Shown in pieces: positions 52,151-62,079 of a stretch of DNA of 64,000 nt (the stretch's first letter is position 1; every line of letters starts with the position of its first letter). A program made the translations under genes and the position numbers. The notes below the pieces were generated by a model. It was given only the letters and a program-made list of their open reading frames with translations. It was not told the DNA's origin and searched no databases. The DNA is taken from contig NC_133559.1 in assembly GCF_048773025.1 (NCBI RefSeq), positions 1,828,501 to 1,892,500 of the forward strand, read 5' to 3'. The stretch comes from Camelus bactrianus. Its lineage: Eukaryota; Chordata; Mammalia; Artiodactyla; Camelidae.

Positions 52151-52365
52151 ACAATCTTTGACATACAGTGAACTGCATACATTTAAATAATAGAACCTGG
52201 TGTTTGGACATACATATTCATCTATGAAACCTTTACCAACATCAAAATAATGGAAATTGTCATTGGCCCCCCCCCGACAAGTTTCCCAGTGTCCTTTGTG
52301 ATTCCTCTCACCCTCCCCTTACCTCATTCTCAGGCAACTTCCGACCTCCCTTCTGTCACATGTCA
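52151..52365 (-). repeat. Second L1 3' UTR fragment, reverse
   Basis: 'aaataatagaacctggtgtt', 'tggacatacatattcatcta' and 'gacaagtttcccagtgtcct' restart a reversed L1 3' UTR, implying a separate insertion next to the preceding one. A C9 run lies at 52266-52276. Confidence 0.65.
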
Positions 52366-53214
52366 GTTGTTTAAATGCCACCGAAGAGTTCGCTAGCTCT
52401 GTTTGATTGGACAATCGACCTGGTGGGTTCAGGCAGCAAGTCCCCGCCAGCCTCCTGCACGCTATGGTCCTGCAAGCTGGACGTCAGGTCGGTTTCAGAA
52501 ACCTCTGCCCCTCCAGTCAGAGCTGCCCCGTGTGTGCACCACCCAGTGGCCAGTCTTGGATCTGAGTGATGGTTTTTTCTGTGTTCAGTTCTCAAAGTGT
52601 TAGGTCATCCAGGGTGGGACACATGCCTGTGCTCGCAGCTTAGGGGTGGGCCCAGGAGCTCATGAGCAGCTTTAAATGGTCCCTTTCCCAACCTCCTCCC
52701 CCTCCGTGGGCTCGTTGGTGTTTTCTGGTTTCCTGGGCTCCGGTGGGTCCTCCATTCAGATAGCCGGGGCTCGAGTTGCTCTGCTCCTCTGCTCACTGTT
52801 GATACCTGCGCTCGCACCTGGGCCAGAAGGCAGAGAGGTGAAAAGGGCCCAGGACCACAGCTTTCCTGATCAGTGAGGAAGGCTCTGCTCCCTCTTAAGT
52901 AGGGCCCATGGGTCACTGCTGTGGCTGCTGTCACTGCCTCGCCACAGGAGTGTCTGGGAGCTGAGTGCAAGAGAACAGAAGAAAAGGAAAGGAGCACCTG
53001 ATGCCCCCGCGTGTCCCTTCTGGAGCCCTGTGTTCTCCCTCCACCCCGTGTCTCTCTCCCTCCCTGAGCCTGGGGCCTCTGTCAGGGTTTCGGGTCACTC
53101 TGAGTCCATACTGGGGATATTGAAGGAAAAAATGGGAGACTTCCTGCTAGTTTGCTGATACTTTGAGTTTGTCTCTGATTCACCTGCTCGTCACTCTTCG
53201 TGGGCCTTGCATGG
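52366..53214. other. Unique sequence, no gene seen
   Basis: No confident repeat. Open frames at 52605-52997 (minus) and 52375-52603 (plus) have no domain. Confidence 0.4.
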
Positions 53215-53690
53215 CCACCCCACACAGTCGGTCCAATTTTTGTAGCTGGACAAGATACTGAGCAGCTTCGTCACCACAAGGATCCCTCCTGTCGAACTTT
53301 TATAGCCACGTCGACCTCCCTCCTGCCCCATCCTCCACCCCTCCATACCCCCTGGCAACCACTGACCTGTTCTCCGTTTCTAAACTTCTGTTATTTCAGA
53401 AATGTCATATATATGTAATTATACAGCATGTAACCTTGGGACTGGCTCTTTTTCACTCATAGAAATTCCCTGGAGGTCCACCCAGGTGTTGTTCATTCCT
53501 TTCTCTTGCTGAGCGGTGTTCCACGGTGAGGACATACCAGTTTGTCCATCTACCAGTTTAAGGACACCTGGGCTGGTTCTACCTTTTGGCTGTTGCAAAT
53601 ATGGCTGCTGTGAGCATGTGTGGACCGACCTGTATGCGAGCCTGTTTGAGTTTCTCCGGGATAAATGCCCAGGAGCGCACAGACCTAAGT
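53215..53690 (-). repeat. L1M-type LINE-1 3' region, reverse
   Basis: 'ccctggcaaccactgacctg', 'ttcagaaatgtcatatatat', 'accttgggactggctctttt', 'gtttaaggacacctgggctg' and 'cgggataaatgcccaggagc' are reversed L1 3' UTR and ORF2 end. Confidence 0.9.
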
Positions 53691-53692
53691 GG

Positions 53693-53825
53693 CAAATGTT
53701 ATCATTCTTTCACCTTGCAGATGAGGGAGCTGAGGTTAGGGGAGGTGACCTGACCAAGAGCACTCAGCAAAGAGGCGGCAGGTCAGACTGGTGTCTGGGT
53801 CCATCTGACTGGGCAGCTGAACCCT
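53693..53825 (-). repeat. MIR SINE, reverse
   Basis: 'tttcaccttgcagatgaggg', 'agctgaggttaggggaggtg' and 'acctgaccaagagcactcag' follow the reversed MIR core. Confidence 0.72.
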
Positions 53826-53929
53826 CAGTGACCACTCATCATCTCCCCAGGCCTGTCTCGGCCCACATCCAGCCTGCGGGGAGACAGGAGGTGCAGAGCC
53901 TCAACCACAGGTGGCTCTAAGCTCCCCTC

Positions 53930-54242
53930 GGGGTCTTCCTCTCCACCCTGGCTCTCGTCATCCTGCCACCTTCTCTCATTCAGTTAGCAACTCAAAAGTC
54001 TTCTCCTCTGAGAAGCTCTCCTGGTCCTTCCAGCTCAAGGACCACCAGGCATGTGGAAGCCTGGGGCCCCATTTCCATCATGTCCACGGTGCTAATCGAC
54101 CCATCCCACTCTTTTGTGGACCTGAATTTGCCCCCCTCCCCTCATCAAACCGTGAGTTCTTTGAGGACTGGGTCTCCGTTTGCCGGTGTGTCCTGGTGCT
54201 CGAGCCATGCCTGGCACGCGGTAGGTGCTCACTATTTAATTA
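53930..54242 (+). repeat. L2 LINE 3' end
   Basis: 'tctgagaagctctcctggtc', 'accgtgagttctttgaggac', 'tgggtctccgtttgccggtg' and 'gccatgcctggcacgcggta' then 'ggtgctcactatttaat' follow L2 to its tail, where the Tigger-derived element sits. Confidence 0.82.
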
Positions 54243-54864
54243 CAGGCAAGCCTTGTTTTACTGCACTTCAGTTTGTTGTGCTTTGCAGATGATGTGCTTT
54301 TTACAAGTTGCAGGCTTGTGGCAACCCTGCATGAAGCAAGTCTTTCGGTGCCGTTCTTCCAACAGCATTTGCTCGCTTCATGTCTCAGTGCCACGTTTTG
54401 GTAAATCTTGGAATATTTCAAACTCCTTCACTATTATCATGATTGTTGTGGTGATCTGTGATCAGTGGCTTTTTTTGTCATTTCCAATGATTTATGCTAT
54501 ATTTAGATTTGAATGAATAACAATACACAATATAAAATTAATTCAGTCTATTTAAGCCTAAATTTTCTAATAGTACACATGTGATCAATGATTTTCGATG
54601 TTACTGGTGCAAAAAGATTACTGCTTGCTGAAGGCTTAAAGGATGGTTAGCATTTTTTAGCAATAAAGTATTTTTTAATTAAGGTTTACTTTTTTAAAGA
54701 CGTAACGCTATTGCACACTTAACAGGCTACAGTATAGTGTAAACATCTTTTATATGTGTGGGAAACCCAAGAGTTTGTGTACTTTCCCTTATTGTGATAT
54801 TTGCTTTACTGCTTTCCTGTGGTGGTCTGGACCCAAACCTGCACTGGCTCCAAAGTGAGCCTCT
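54243..54864. mobile_element. Tigger1-derived nonautonomous mariner element
   Basis: Left end 'caggcaagccttgttttact' follows a TA dinucleotide and matches the Tigger inverted terminal repeat. Then come 'gcttgtggcaaccctgcatg', 'ccaacagcatttgctcgctt', 'gtgatctgtgatcagtggct', 'ttagcaataaagtatttttt', 'attgcacacttaacaggcta' and the right end 'ggtggtctggacccaaacct'. The two Tigger1 ends are present but the transposase region is deleted, so it is a passive derivative. An extra AT-rich piece of roughly 100 bp separates the halves. Confidence 0.92.
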
Positions 54865-55189
54865 GCTGACCGACATAACGGTTTAAAGAGATGAATTCTG
54901 ATGCTGCAAAGGCTGGATGGGCTGCGCTGGGACTCGGAGAGGGTTATTGCTGAGAATGATCCTGAGAGTGAAGTCTCAGAAATGTGGGTGCACAAGTGAG
55001 GCTCAGGGCACCCAGGGGCCCTCTCACCGTGTGCCCAGTGGTGTGTGCACTGTCCCTTGCTAAAGTTGGATTCTCTGTGGTGTTGTGAGTCCCCCACAGT
55101 CAGTACCCCTGCCTTTTGACCCTATCGCATCGTTTTCAAGCCCCTCTTCTTATGCAATCCCCTTTGGTCATTCTTCACCTCGAGGTTTT
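54865..55189. other. Unique sequence, no gene seen
   Basis: Nothing recognised here between the Tigger element and the next conserved-looking block. Confidence 0.4.
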
Positions 55190-55350
55190 GAGAAATAGTT
55201 TTCCAGCAGAAATTGCATGAACTGAAGGCCTTTCAGTTTCCAAAGGGGCCGTTCTCTGTAGTAATTGAGCCTGTAATCAGGGCTTCATTTGCAATGAATG
55301 CATCACCCTCAATCACCTCTATGCTAATGGTCTGGGGGGATAATTCATCT
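55190..55350. promoter_or_regulatory. Candidate conserved noncoding element
   Basis: Repeat-free, balanced AT-rich block with 'gcagaaattgcatgaactga', 'gtagtaattgagcctgtaat' and 'catttgcaatgaatgcatca', carrying octamer-like and TAATT homeodomain-type cores. It has the texture of vertebrate developmental enhancers; conservation must be tested. Confidence 0.4.
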
Positions 55351-55934
55351 GGGTCTGAAGCGGGGCTGCAGCACAGGGATGCTGGCAAGCTGTGAGAGGG
55401 CTTTGTCTCCAGCCCGAGAAGTGGGGAAGAAGCCTCCCTTTACAAGACCAATGTAACCGACAGAAACACACAAGAGGGGACGTGTCAGTTTGTTGGGAAG
55501 AAATGGGAGTTACTTCCCGCTCCACGGGTTAGGCAAGACTCTTGTTCGGAAGTTGGACCAATGCTTTGTGGTCAGAATTGGCTAGGCTCTGCCGCAGTGA
55601 GAAACAGCCCCAAATGGCTGGGACTGAGGATGACAAGTGTTGACTTCTTGTGGTGTGATGTTGGCTGTGGGTGGAGGTGGCTCCCCGGGACAGCTGCCCC
55701 TTGTGAACTTGATCGGCGTCCAGGCTGCTTGGATGTAGAGGCAGCTCCAGACCAGCGTGTGCATTCACGAAGAGGGCCGGAGAGCGCAGGAGAGCGCAGG
55801 GGTGGGACACCCCCACCCAGAAGGGACCGTGTCGCTCTCGCTCCCGTGGTCTTGGCCGACACAGGCCCCGTGGCCGTACCTGACATCAGGGCAGTTCTGG
55901 CTGTCGGTTGGCAGTAGTGATGCCCACTCTGCTG
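55351..55934. other. Unique sequence, no gene seen
   Basis: A short tandem duplication of agagcgcagg occurs near 55780-55800. Open frames of up to 176 codons on the minus strand are CpG/GC-driven and have no domain. Confidence 0.4.
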
Positions 55935-56100
55935 AACGTCAGGGAGCTCAGAGGCTGGGTTCACATCCAGGCTCTGACCCGCTGTTGGTTTCGTGCCATG
56001 TGAGCTGTTGCCTGAATGCCCCGTTTCCTCATCAAGGACTCCCGTGGGACTGAAAGAGTTAATCCAAGTGCAGCACTCAGAACAGTGCCCCCCAAACTGC
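55935..56100 (+). repeat. MIR SINE
   Basis: 'ggctgggttcacatccaggc', 'tctgacccgctgttggtttc' and 'gccccgtttcctcatcaagg' follow MIR. Confidence 0.68.
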
Positions 56101-57114
56101 ACTGCTCAGGAAATGTGAGCCTAAGAATTCTTACTGAGACAGCAAAGCCAAAACAAGGGGGCTTTGTTGACTCATGGGAGGGGCAGGTGGGAGCTGGCTG
56201 AGAAACACCCAGAGAGGGAGAGGCCAGCCCCTTTCCAACTGTTTCTCTCCCATTTCTGCTTCTAGGGTATGTTCTCTCAGGACAGTGTGTGACTGCAGCC
56301 TTGTTACCACAGAGCAGTCATCTTCTGCAGACCCCACAGAGAAACCCCGGGGAATCCACGGTCGCTCCATCACGTGCCTGTCCCTCGATCCACCATGATG
56401 GCTGGGGTGGGGTCCTATGGTTGGCAACCCATCACCCTTTGGGGAAGGGCTGCTCCCCAGAGGAAGGGTGGTGGTGGAAGGAGGGGGAGAAGAGATGCTT
56501 GGCCCACAAGAGGACCCCAGACTCAGTGGATTTTGCTTAGCTCACAGGCCCACCTCCCGTTGGTGGCTCTTGTGACCCTCTGTCTTGTGGGAAGGCCCTG
56601 GGGAAGGGTGGGGCCCTCCCCAGTCACCTCATCCCGTCCTGCCTTGCAGATGTAGACTCAGACCGCAGCCTGCCCTTGCAAGCTGTAAAGGGGATGGTTG
56701 GAGCCCGGCCCAGACATCCATGACCACGTGGGGCCCAGGCCTAGTGCTGTGGCCCCTCATCCCAGACCCGCCCAGCTGGGCCTCAGGTCAGGGCTGGGGC
56801 TGATGGAGCATCTCGTGGAATCTGTGCTATCAGGCCCACGCCCGGCACCTGCTGAGCACAGGAGGGGAGGGTGAGGTGTGCAGTCCCACCCGCCCACCGC
56901 CACCTGGCCCCGTGGTGAGGTCAGATCTCAGTGCTGGGAGGGGAGCAGGTTTGCTGAGGGAGGTCCTGGCAGCCTCAGAGCCCCCTGCGGCCAAGCTGCA
57001 TTCCAGGACGTGGGAGATGCTCTCTTCTGCAGAAGTGGCCAGAGCAGGCTCCCATGGGAACAGGGAACAGGACCTGGGCTGCCCCAGAGAGGAGTGTTGA
57101 GAAGGGGGCCTTTG
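56101..57114. other. Unique GC-rich sequence, no gene seen
   Basis: No named repeat. Several overlapping open frames with low-information sequence. Confidence 0.4.
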
Positions 57115-57300
57115 TGAAGTACTTGCTGGGCACTGAATCAATTCAAAGCCACTTCTGGATCTGCCAATACTGGCCGCGGGACCTCACGCCAGCTACATTA
57201 TTACTCTAAACTCCATCTTCTCATCTGTAAAACTGAACCACGACACTGACCTTGGAAAGTCGCTGTGGAGCACAAAATGGAAAGGTGTGTGTGCTGAAAA
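57115..57300 (+). repeat. MIR SINE
   Basis: 'cttctggatctgccaatact' and 'ccatcttctcatctgtaaaa' with 'gctgtggagcacaaaatgg' match MIR at modest identity. Confidence 0.55.
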
Positions 57301-57909
57301 AGGCTGTCAGGAGCCCTTCACACACCCTTGTCTGTTTTCTTAGGGCTGTGGGAAGTCCACTCAGATGATCTTTGGGCTCTCTGATCCCTGGGGCTCCATT
57401 AGGGCTTACAGTAAGTTCTAGTAAACACCTGACACCCTGAAAAACATTCAGTCTCACTTCTGCCAGAACCAGTGGGGTATGAAACCCACCAGCCTTGAGC
57501 ACGTAGTTGGTGGAAGATGGTCCTGGTTATTTTTCCCGATTCTGTATATTTAGGCATTAACACCTCACCCTCAGCTGTCTCTTCCCTGGAGTGCCCGTGA
57601 GCACTGGCGTAAATCATCCTTCAGCCCAGCTGTGACCACCCTGGGGAACAGGCGAGCTTGGGCAAATGGCAGAAACTGTAAGGTCACAGAGCTGTCCCAC
57701 CACGACTCCGGCTGTTTTGTCCCCACGACTCGTCCTTTCCTTTTGTGGCCTCCTTGACGCCAGGCTGCACCGTGGGTGTGCAGGTGTGATAATCCGATCC
57801 AGCCGTTTCACCAGCAGAGCTTACGGGACACTCACATCCTGCACGTCGAGTCGGGTGCAGTGACACTTGTGGAAGGGACATAGAACCTGCCGGCCGTGCG
57901 AGGCAGCAG
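57301..57909. other. Unique sequence, no gene seen
   Basis: No confident repeats. The minus-strand open frames at 57221-57502 and 57684-58031 have no domain; the latter overlaps a MIR. Confidence 0.4.
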
Positions 57910-58074
57910 GACAGTAGGAGGACAGGCCCAGGAAATGGGGTCTGGCAGACTGGGTTCAAATCCTGGTTTTGCACTTCCCCTCTTGGCAAGGAACTGACCT
58001 TGGGCAAGTCCCTTAACCTGTCTGAGTCCATTTCCTCATCTCTAAAGTGGAGATAGGAATACTCATCTCAAATT
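57910..58074 (+). repeat. MIR SINE, cut at its right end by an L1
   Basis: 'gactgggttcaaatcctggt', 'ccttgggcaagtcccttaac', 'ctgtctgagtccatttcctc' and 'atctctaaagtggagatagg' are a clear MIR. Its tail is replaced at about 58075 by L1 ORF2 sequence. Confidence 0.88.
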
Positions 58075-58975
58075 CAGATTAAAGCCACAGTGAGGTATGT
58101 GCATTTCTCCCCCATCAGGTTGGCCAAGAGCTGGAGACTGGATAACTCATCATATTGGTGGTTAGGTGCAGAGATGGGCATATTCGTATAATGCTGTGCA
58201 GGGGGCCACCGAGACCATCCCTAGAGAAAGCTCTCGGAAATGCCAGTGGAGTGTAAAATGCCTTCGATCCAGGCGCTTCAGTCCTAGAAATTTATATTAA
58301 GATTGTACTCACACAGGGAACGGTTACACAGACATCAGTTTAAGCATTGCTTGAAATAGAAAATGGAAACATCATAAATATTTATCAACAGAAAGTGTGT
58401 TAGTAGTGTCTGGTTTAGTCCTACCTACAAGGACTACACCGTGGCTGTGAGATGGAGTGAGGGAGAAGGGTGGAAGCCGATGTAGAACTGTTCCTCGTTG
58501 TGGACCCTCGACGGGTTTGCGCCATGTCCTGCAGCAACTTGGTGACGTGAGCTTGTTTCCAGTGTATTACTTTTTATGGTCACTTTTCATTTATGGCAAG
58601 TGATACAGGTCTTCTGTTGTAGATAGTAATACAAAACTTCCTTTAAAATATGCCTAGTTCAGTTTAAAAGTAACGGGGGAAAGAAGCCAGCCACGAAGGG
58701 CCACAGTACGTGATTCCGTTTATGTGACGTGTCCAGAGCAGGCAAACGCACACAGACGTAAAGCAGAGTCGCGGCTGCCCGGCTGGGGCAGGGGAGTGGG
58801 GGTGGCTGCCCATGGGGACGGGTTTCCTTTCTGGGTGATGAAAAAGCTTGGGAATTCAATAGCCGTGCTGGTTGTGCCTCGTCACGAGTGTGCTCAACTG
58901 CGCACTTTCACACGGTTAAAACGGTGACTTCTATGTTGCGTGCTTCACAACAAAAACAACGCAGCGAAGTAGGGG
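58075..58975 (+). repeat. L1M-type LINE-1, ORF2 end and 3' UTR
   Basis: 'attaaagccacagtgaggta', 'tgccagtggagtgtaaaatg', 'cttcagtcctagaaatttat', 'aaatagaaaatggaaacatc', then the tail 'ggaaagaagccagccacgaa', 'tccgtttatgtgacgtgtcc' and 'gggtgatgaaaaagcttggg'. The tail belongs to the same type as 5188-5466 but carries about ten times as many CpGs. Confidence 0.88.
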
Positions 58976-59100
58976 TGGGTCTGAAGACGTTCGTGAAGGG
59001 CAGTGCAGCTGGTGCTTGGTGGGTGAGAACGCGGTGGTGGGGGGGGGACGCACAGGCCGTCGGCAGGCACGCCGCGCCAGCTGTGAGGTGAGCTCGCCTC
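58675..59100. promoter_or_regulatory. CpG island overlying an L1 tail
   Basis: About 33 CpGs in 425 bp with a hand-estimated observed/expected near 1.0. Roughly 20 of them lie in L1 3' UTR sequence whose sister copy at 5188-5466 has two. Old L1 copies normally lose CpG by methylation and decay, so the excess points to GC-biased gene conversion, lasting hypomethylation, or both. It continues into the unique flank ('gcaggcacgccgcgccagct'). Confidence 0.6.
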
Positions 59101-59379
59101 CCTGTGCCTGGCCGTGCCAGCCCTGGCCTGTGGTTTCTGACCCAACCCCTTTGATCTCCTTTCACGGTCTCTTGTTGATGTTCCGACATGGCAGCCCTGA
59201 GCGGGGAGCCCTCTCTGTGAAGCCCAGTCTTGAAAGTTGGCCCTGCCTCAAGCAAATGAAGGTCAAAGAAAACAAGATTTATTTCCAAGGAGAAGCCAAA
59301 ACTATGTTTGCTGTAACATCAGGCATCAAATGATGATGTGGTCCCCCCCACCGTGGAAAAATACTTCCATCTAGTTTCT
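58976..59379. other. Unique sequence, CpG-dense at its start
   Basis: The first 120 bp are part of the CpG-dense patch. Beyond it no repeat or coding motif is recognised; 59230-59330 is AT-richer. Confidence 0.4.
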
Positions 59380-59640
59380 TCTATTAATAACGGCGGTCAG
59401 CCCGTAAAAATTAATGTGCCAACTGCCTCGGAGCTGAGCTATCTCAGGGGCCTTTGATCCCTCTCCTCGTGGCTGCTGGCCCTCAAAAATGTTTTCACTC
59501 CATATTTTACCTTGATGGGTTTGCAGGAAGGTAATTAAATTATTAAAACTTTAATTGCCTTCCTGTATATAATTATCGCCTGTTAAAGGACACTTTTTAT
59601 TCACAGGCTGAAAAGCCCTATTTTTTTTTTTTTTTTCACT
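59380..59640. promoter_or_regulatory. Candidate conserved noncoding element with a hairpin
   Basis: Repeat-free AT-rich block with clustered TAATT/AATTA cores ('ggtaattaaattattaaaac') and 'gtatataattatcgcctgtt'. Its centre is the inverted repeat described separately. It ends at a T16 run (59622-59637). Strong texture of a developmental enhancer, but conservation is not measured. Confidence 0.45.
59524..59565. other. 16-bp inverted repeat (hairpin)
   Basis: caggaaggtaattaaa (59524-59539) and tttaattgccttcctg (59550-59565) are inverted with one mismatch (a G.U wobble if transcribed on the plus strand) around a 10-nt loop. Both arms hold a TAATT or AATTG core and an AGGAAGG/CCTTCCT flank. Confidence 0.85.
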
Positions 59641-59894
59641 TTTTCCCTCCAGAAATGACCTTGCTATGTGTGTTCTGAACCGTTAATATGTTGTGGGATT
59701 TTTTCTTTTCGGTCTTTAATGTTGGTCAGTTTGAAATGGTGCTTTTGATTTTGAGGCTGAAGATGGATGTTCCTTCTTTCCCCTCTTGGTCCCTGGACAG
59801 AAGGACCAGTTGTCAACTGTGGGAGGTCATGGCAGATAGGCCATCTTCCAGGGGTTCTCCAAGCAAAGGGACTGTGTCCCTTGGTGGCAGTTTT

Positions 59895-60035
59895 CAATCG
59901 TCTTACTCAATTCCTTCAGCTTTACAGACAAGAAAGAAGCTCAGGGAAGGGGCCCAACTTGTCCTGGGTCACACAGGAGTTAGTCCCCGGGGATTACAGC
60001 TCAGGTCTGCTCTGGGGGTGGAAGACACATTTGTT
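59895..60035 (-). repeat. MIR SINE fragment, reverse
   Basis: 'gctttacagacaagaaagaa', 'gctcagggaaggggcccaac' and 'gtcctgggtcacacaggagt' follow the reversed MIR core. Confidence 0.65.
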
Positions 60036-60599
60036 AAATACTTTTGACCGTCACATAAAGATCTGTGTTCATTTTGCTTGTCCTTAATAGCCAGCTAAGT
60101 GCCGTTGCCTTTCTTCTAATGCTCTCTTAATGTTGTCCTTGCCATCTTTACAGTCCTTTGCTGGGGTGGGGGGGGCAAGCAAGAAGGATTGCAGCGTCGA
60201 CGGGGGCTTTGGGCTCTTTCAGGAAACTTCCACCCTCCCCGAGTGGCACCAGGGGCCCACGTCCATGTAGCACAATGGCTTTCAACCTTGTCACACCCAG
60301 TGCCTCCTTTTAGTAACAACTGTGTCACAGCACCTCCTTCTTGTCCTGAAATGGAATTTACGTAACATGGCCTACCTCCAAACACAATTTCAAAAACAAT
60401 GCCGCAACTCTTACATAAAGGAGAAATACAGGGAAGCTATTTATTTAAAATACGTGTTTCAGTCTGCAAGTGCTCAGGCTCGCCTGTGCTCGAGGTCTTG
60501 ACCATGTGGCTGAAAGTTTCTGTGTGCTCGTCATAAATGAATCTGGGTCTTAAAGGAGATACTTCTCCGTGGAATGTCGTCAAGCCCTCTTTTCATACT
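60036..60599. other. Unique sequence, possible hAT fragment
   Basis: 60265-60420 ('aatggctttcaaccttgtca', 'gtgcctccttttagtaacaa') resembles the end of a hAT element, but no second inverted end is found, so I leave it unassigned. Confidence 0.3.
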
Positions 60600-61199
60600 T
60601 GAGATTTGAAATCAAGTCCAACTATGTGCATAGTATGTTTAAGTCTACATTACATATACAAGTGTACATATTATATATATAACAGCATGTCAGCTTGCAG
60701 ACGCATGAACTCGCTGGGAGGGCGGCCGCCTCAGGAGGAGCGCTCTGAGAGCTGTGCGGGTGACTCAGATACCACGAGTGCTCGCCAGCTGTCACTGGGT
60801 TTTGTTGGACAAGTTTTTATAAGGTTTCAAACCAAGCAAACTGTGGTCTTCCCTTGATTTACACAGTAGCTGTAAAGTTCAGGGTATGTTAAAATTGTTA
60901 AAAAATGCTTTATATCTGTATGTAAAAAAGAGTCATGCTCCAGGCTTGGATGATTATACAATGCCTTTCATCTCTGCCAGTGCCAAAAGTCACACAGCAT
61001 GTGGGCAGTTCCTGGTTGAATGAGGCTCTCTTGTCCTTTGCAGGAGGCCAGCCATCCCGTCAGTGTTCCAACTAAATATACCCCTAGTTTCCAAATACCC
61101 TCCAGGCAGCAGCATCAGCCTCGTGGAGAACTTCCAGTACAGTATTTCAGAGTGCCAGGAATTTGGGGAGTAGAAATTAAGATGACAACATTTTATTTT
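60600..61199. other. Unique sequence, no gene seen
   Basis: A TA-rich patch lies at 60650-60685 ('acatattatatatataacag'). 60870-60990 is AT-rich and repeat-free. No coding motif. Confidence 0.4.
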
Positions 61200-61720
61200 G
61201 TCTTAATAGAATAAGGGTCAGGAATTGGGCAGGGCTCAGGTGGGTGGTTCTTCCCCTCCATGTGCCATTGATGCAGCTCACTTGGTGGTGTTCAGCTAGT
61301 GGATGGGCTGTTCTGGGGTCCAGGGTGGCTCTGCTCAGTGTCAGGTCACTTGGCAGGGGGGCTGGAAGGCTGGCTCAGCTAGAACTGCCGCCTCCAGATG
61401 GCCTTTCCTAATGGCAGTGTCAGAGCAGTCACATCAGCTCAGGGCTCCTGTTCCTGAGGAAACATGGGAACAGAAGGCTTCTTAGCGTCTAGCCTTGGGC
61501 TTCCTAAGATGTCACTCTGCTGCATTCCATGGGCTGACCACGTGCCTAGGGCTGGCCTAGATTCAGGAGGAGGGAATTAGACTGCCTCATGGTGGGGGGA
61601 AGAGCAAAGACTGTCCCTCTCTGATGAGCCACAGCCCTTTTTTTCAGGTTTTCATCTGCAGAATGTGACTGACATTTCTCAGTATGGCCACTCAGGGGCT
61701 GGGTCACCACGGATGAAAGG
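61200..61720 (-). repeat. MaLR-like LTR fossil, reverse
   Basis: 'gggcagggctcaggtgggtg', 'acttggtggtgttcagctag', 'tggatgggctgttctggggt', 'gctggaaggctggctcagct' and 'ggagggaattagactgcctc' are in the order of a common ERVL-MaLR-type LTR read backwards. Related to 32490-32860. Solitary, broken, eutherian age. Confidence 0.6.
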
Positions 61721-62079
61721 GAATGGCTCACCCTTTATAACAGAGGTAAAAGCCACCCACATGCCTGCTTTCCAAGCACAGCCCTGCTGCTGCATTCACA
61801 CTGCTGTGTTATAAGCGGTGGCGTTGGCCTTTGTCCCAAGGGCTCCCTGAGTCTGCTGCCCAGTGAAAGCGAGTCTCCCTGCAGAGTGGTAACTGCACCG
61901 GGGACCCGGCCAGAACGAATACCCAGCCCACGTCACTGTGCAGAAGCCCACCGCACTTTGGGTCGTGTCCTGGGAGTCAGATGTGTCTGTGGTCAGGGTA
62001 ACGGCCACCCAGGCACCGGTGAGAGGAGGCTCCCACAGGGGCTGGAGACGCTTGGGGCACACTGGGAGATGTTTCATTT
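61721..62079. other. Unique sequence, no gene seen
   Basis: CpG-bearing DNA at 61900-62000, not dense enough for an island. No repeat recognised. Confidence 0.4.

Noticed and set aside
60265-60420. hAT-like element
   Set aside because: Only one end-like motif and no matching second end.
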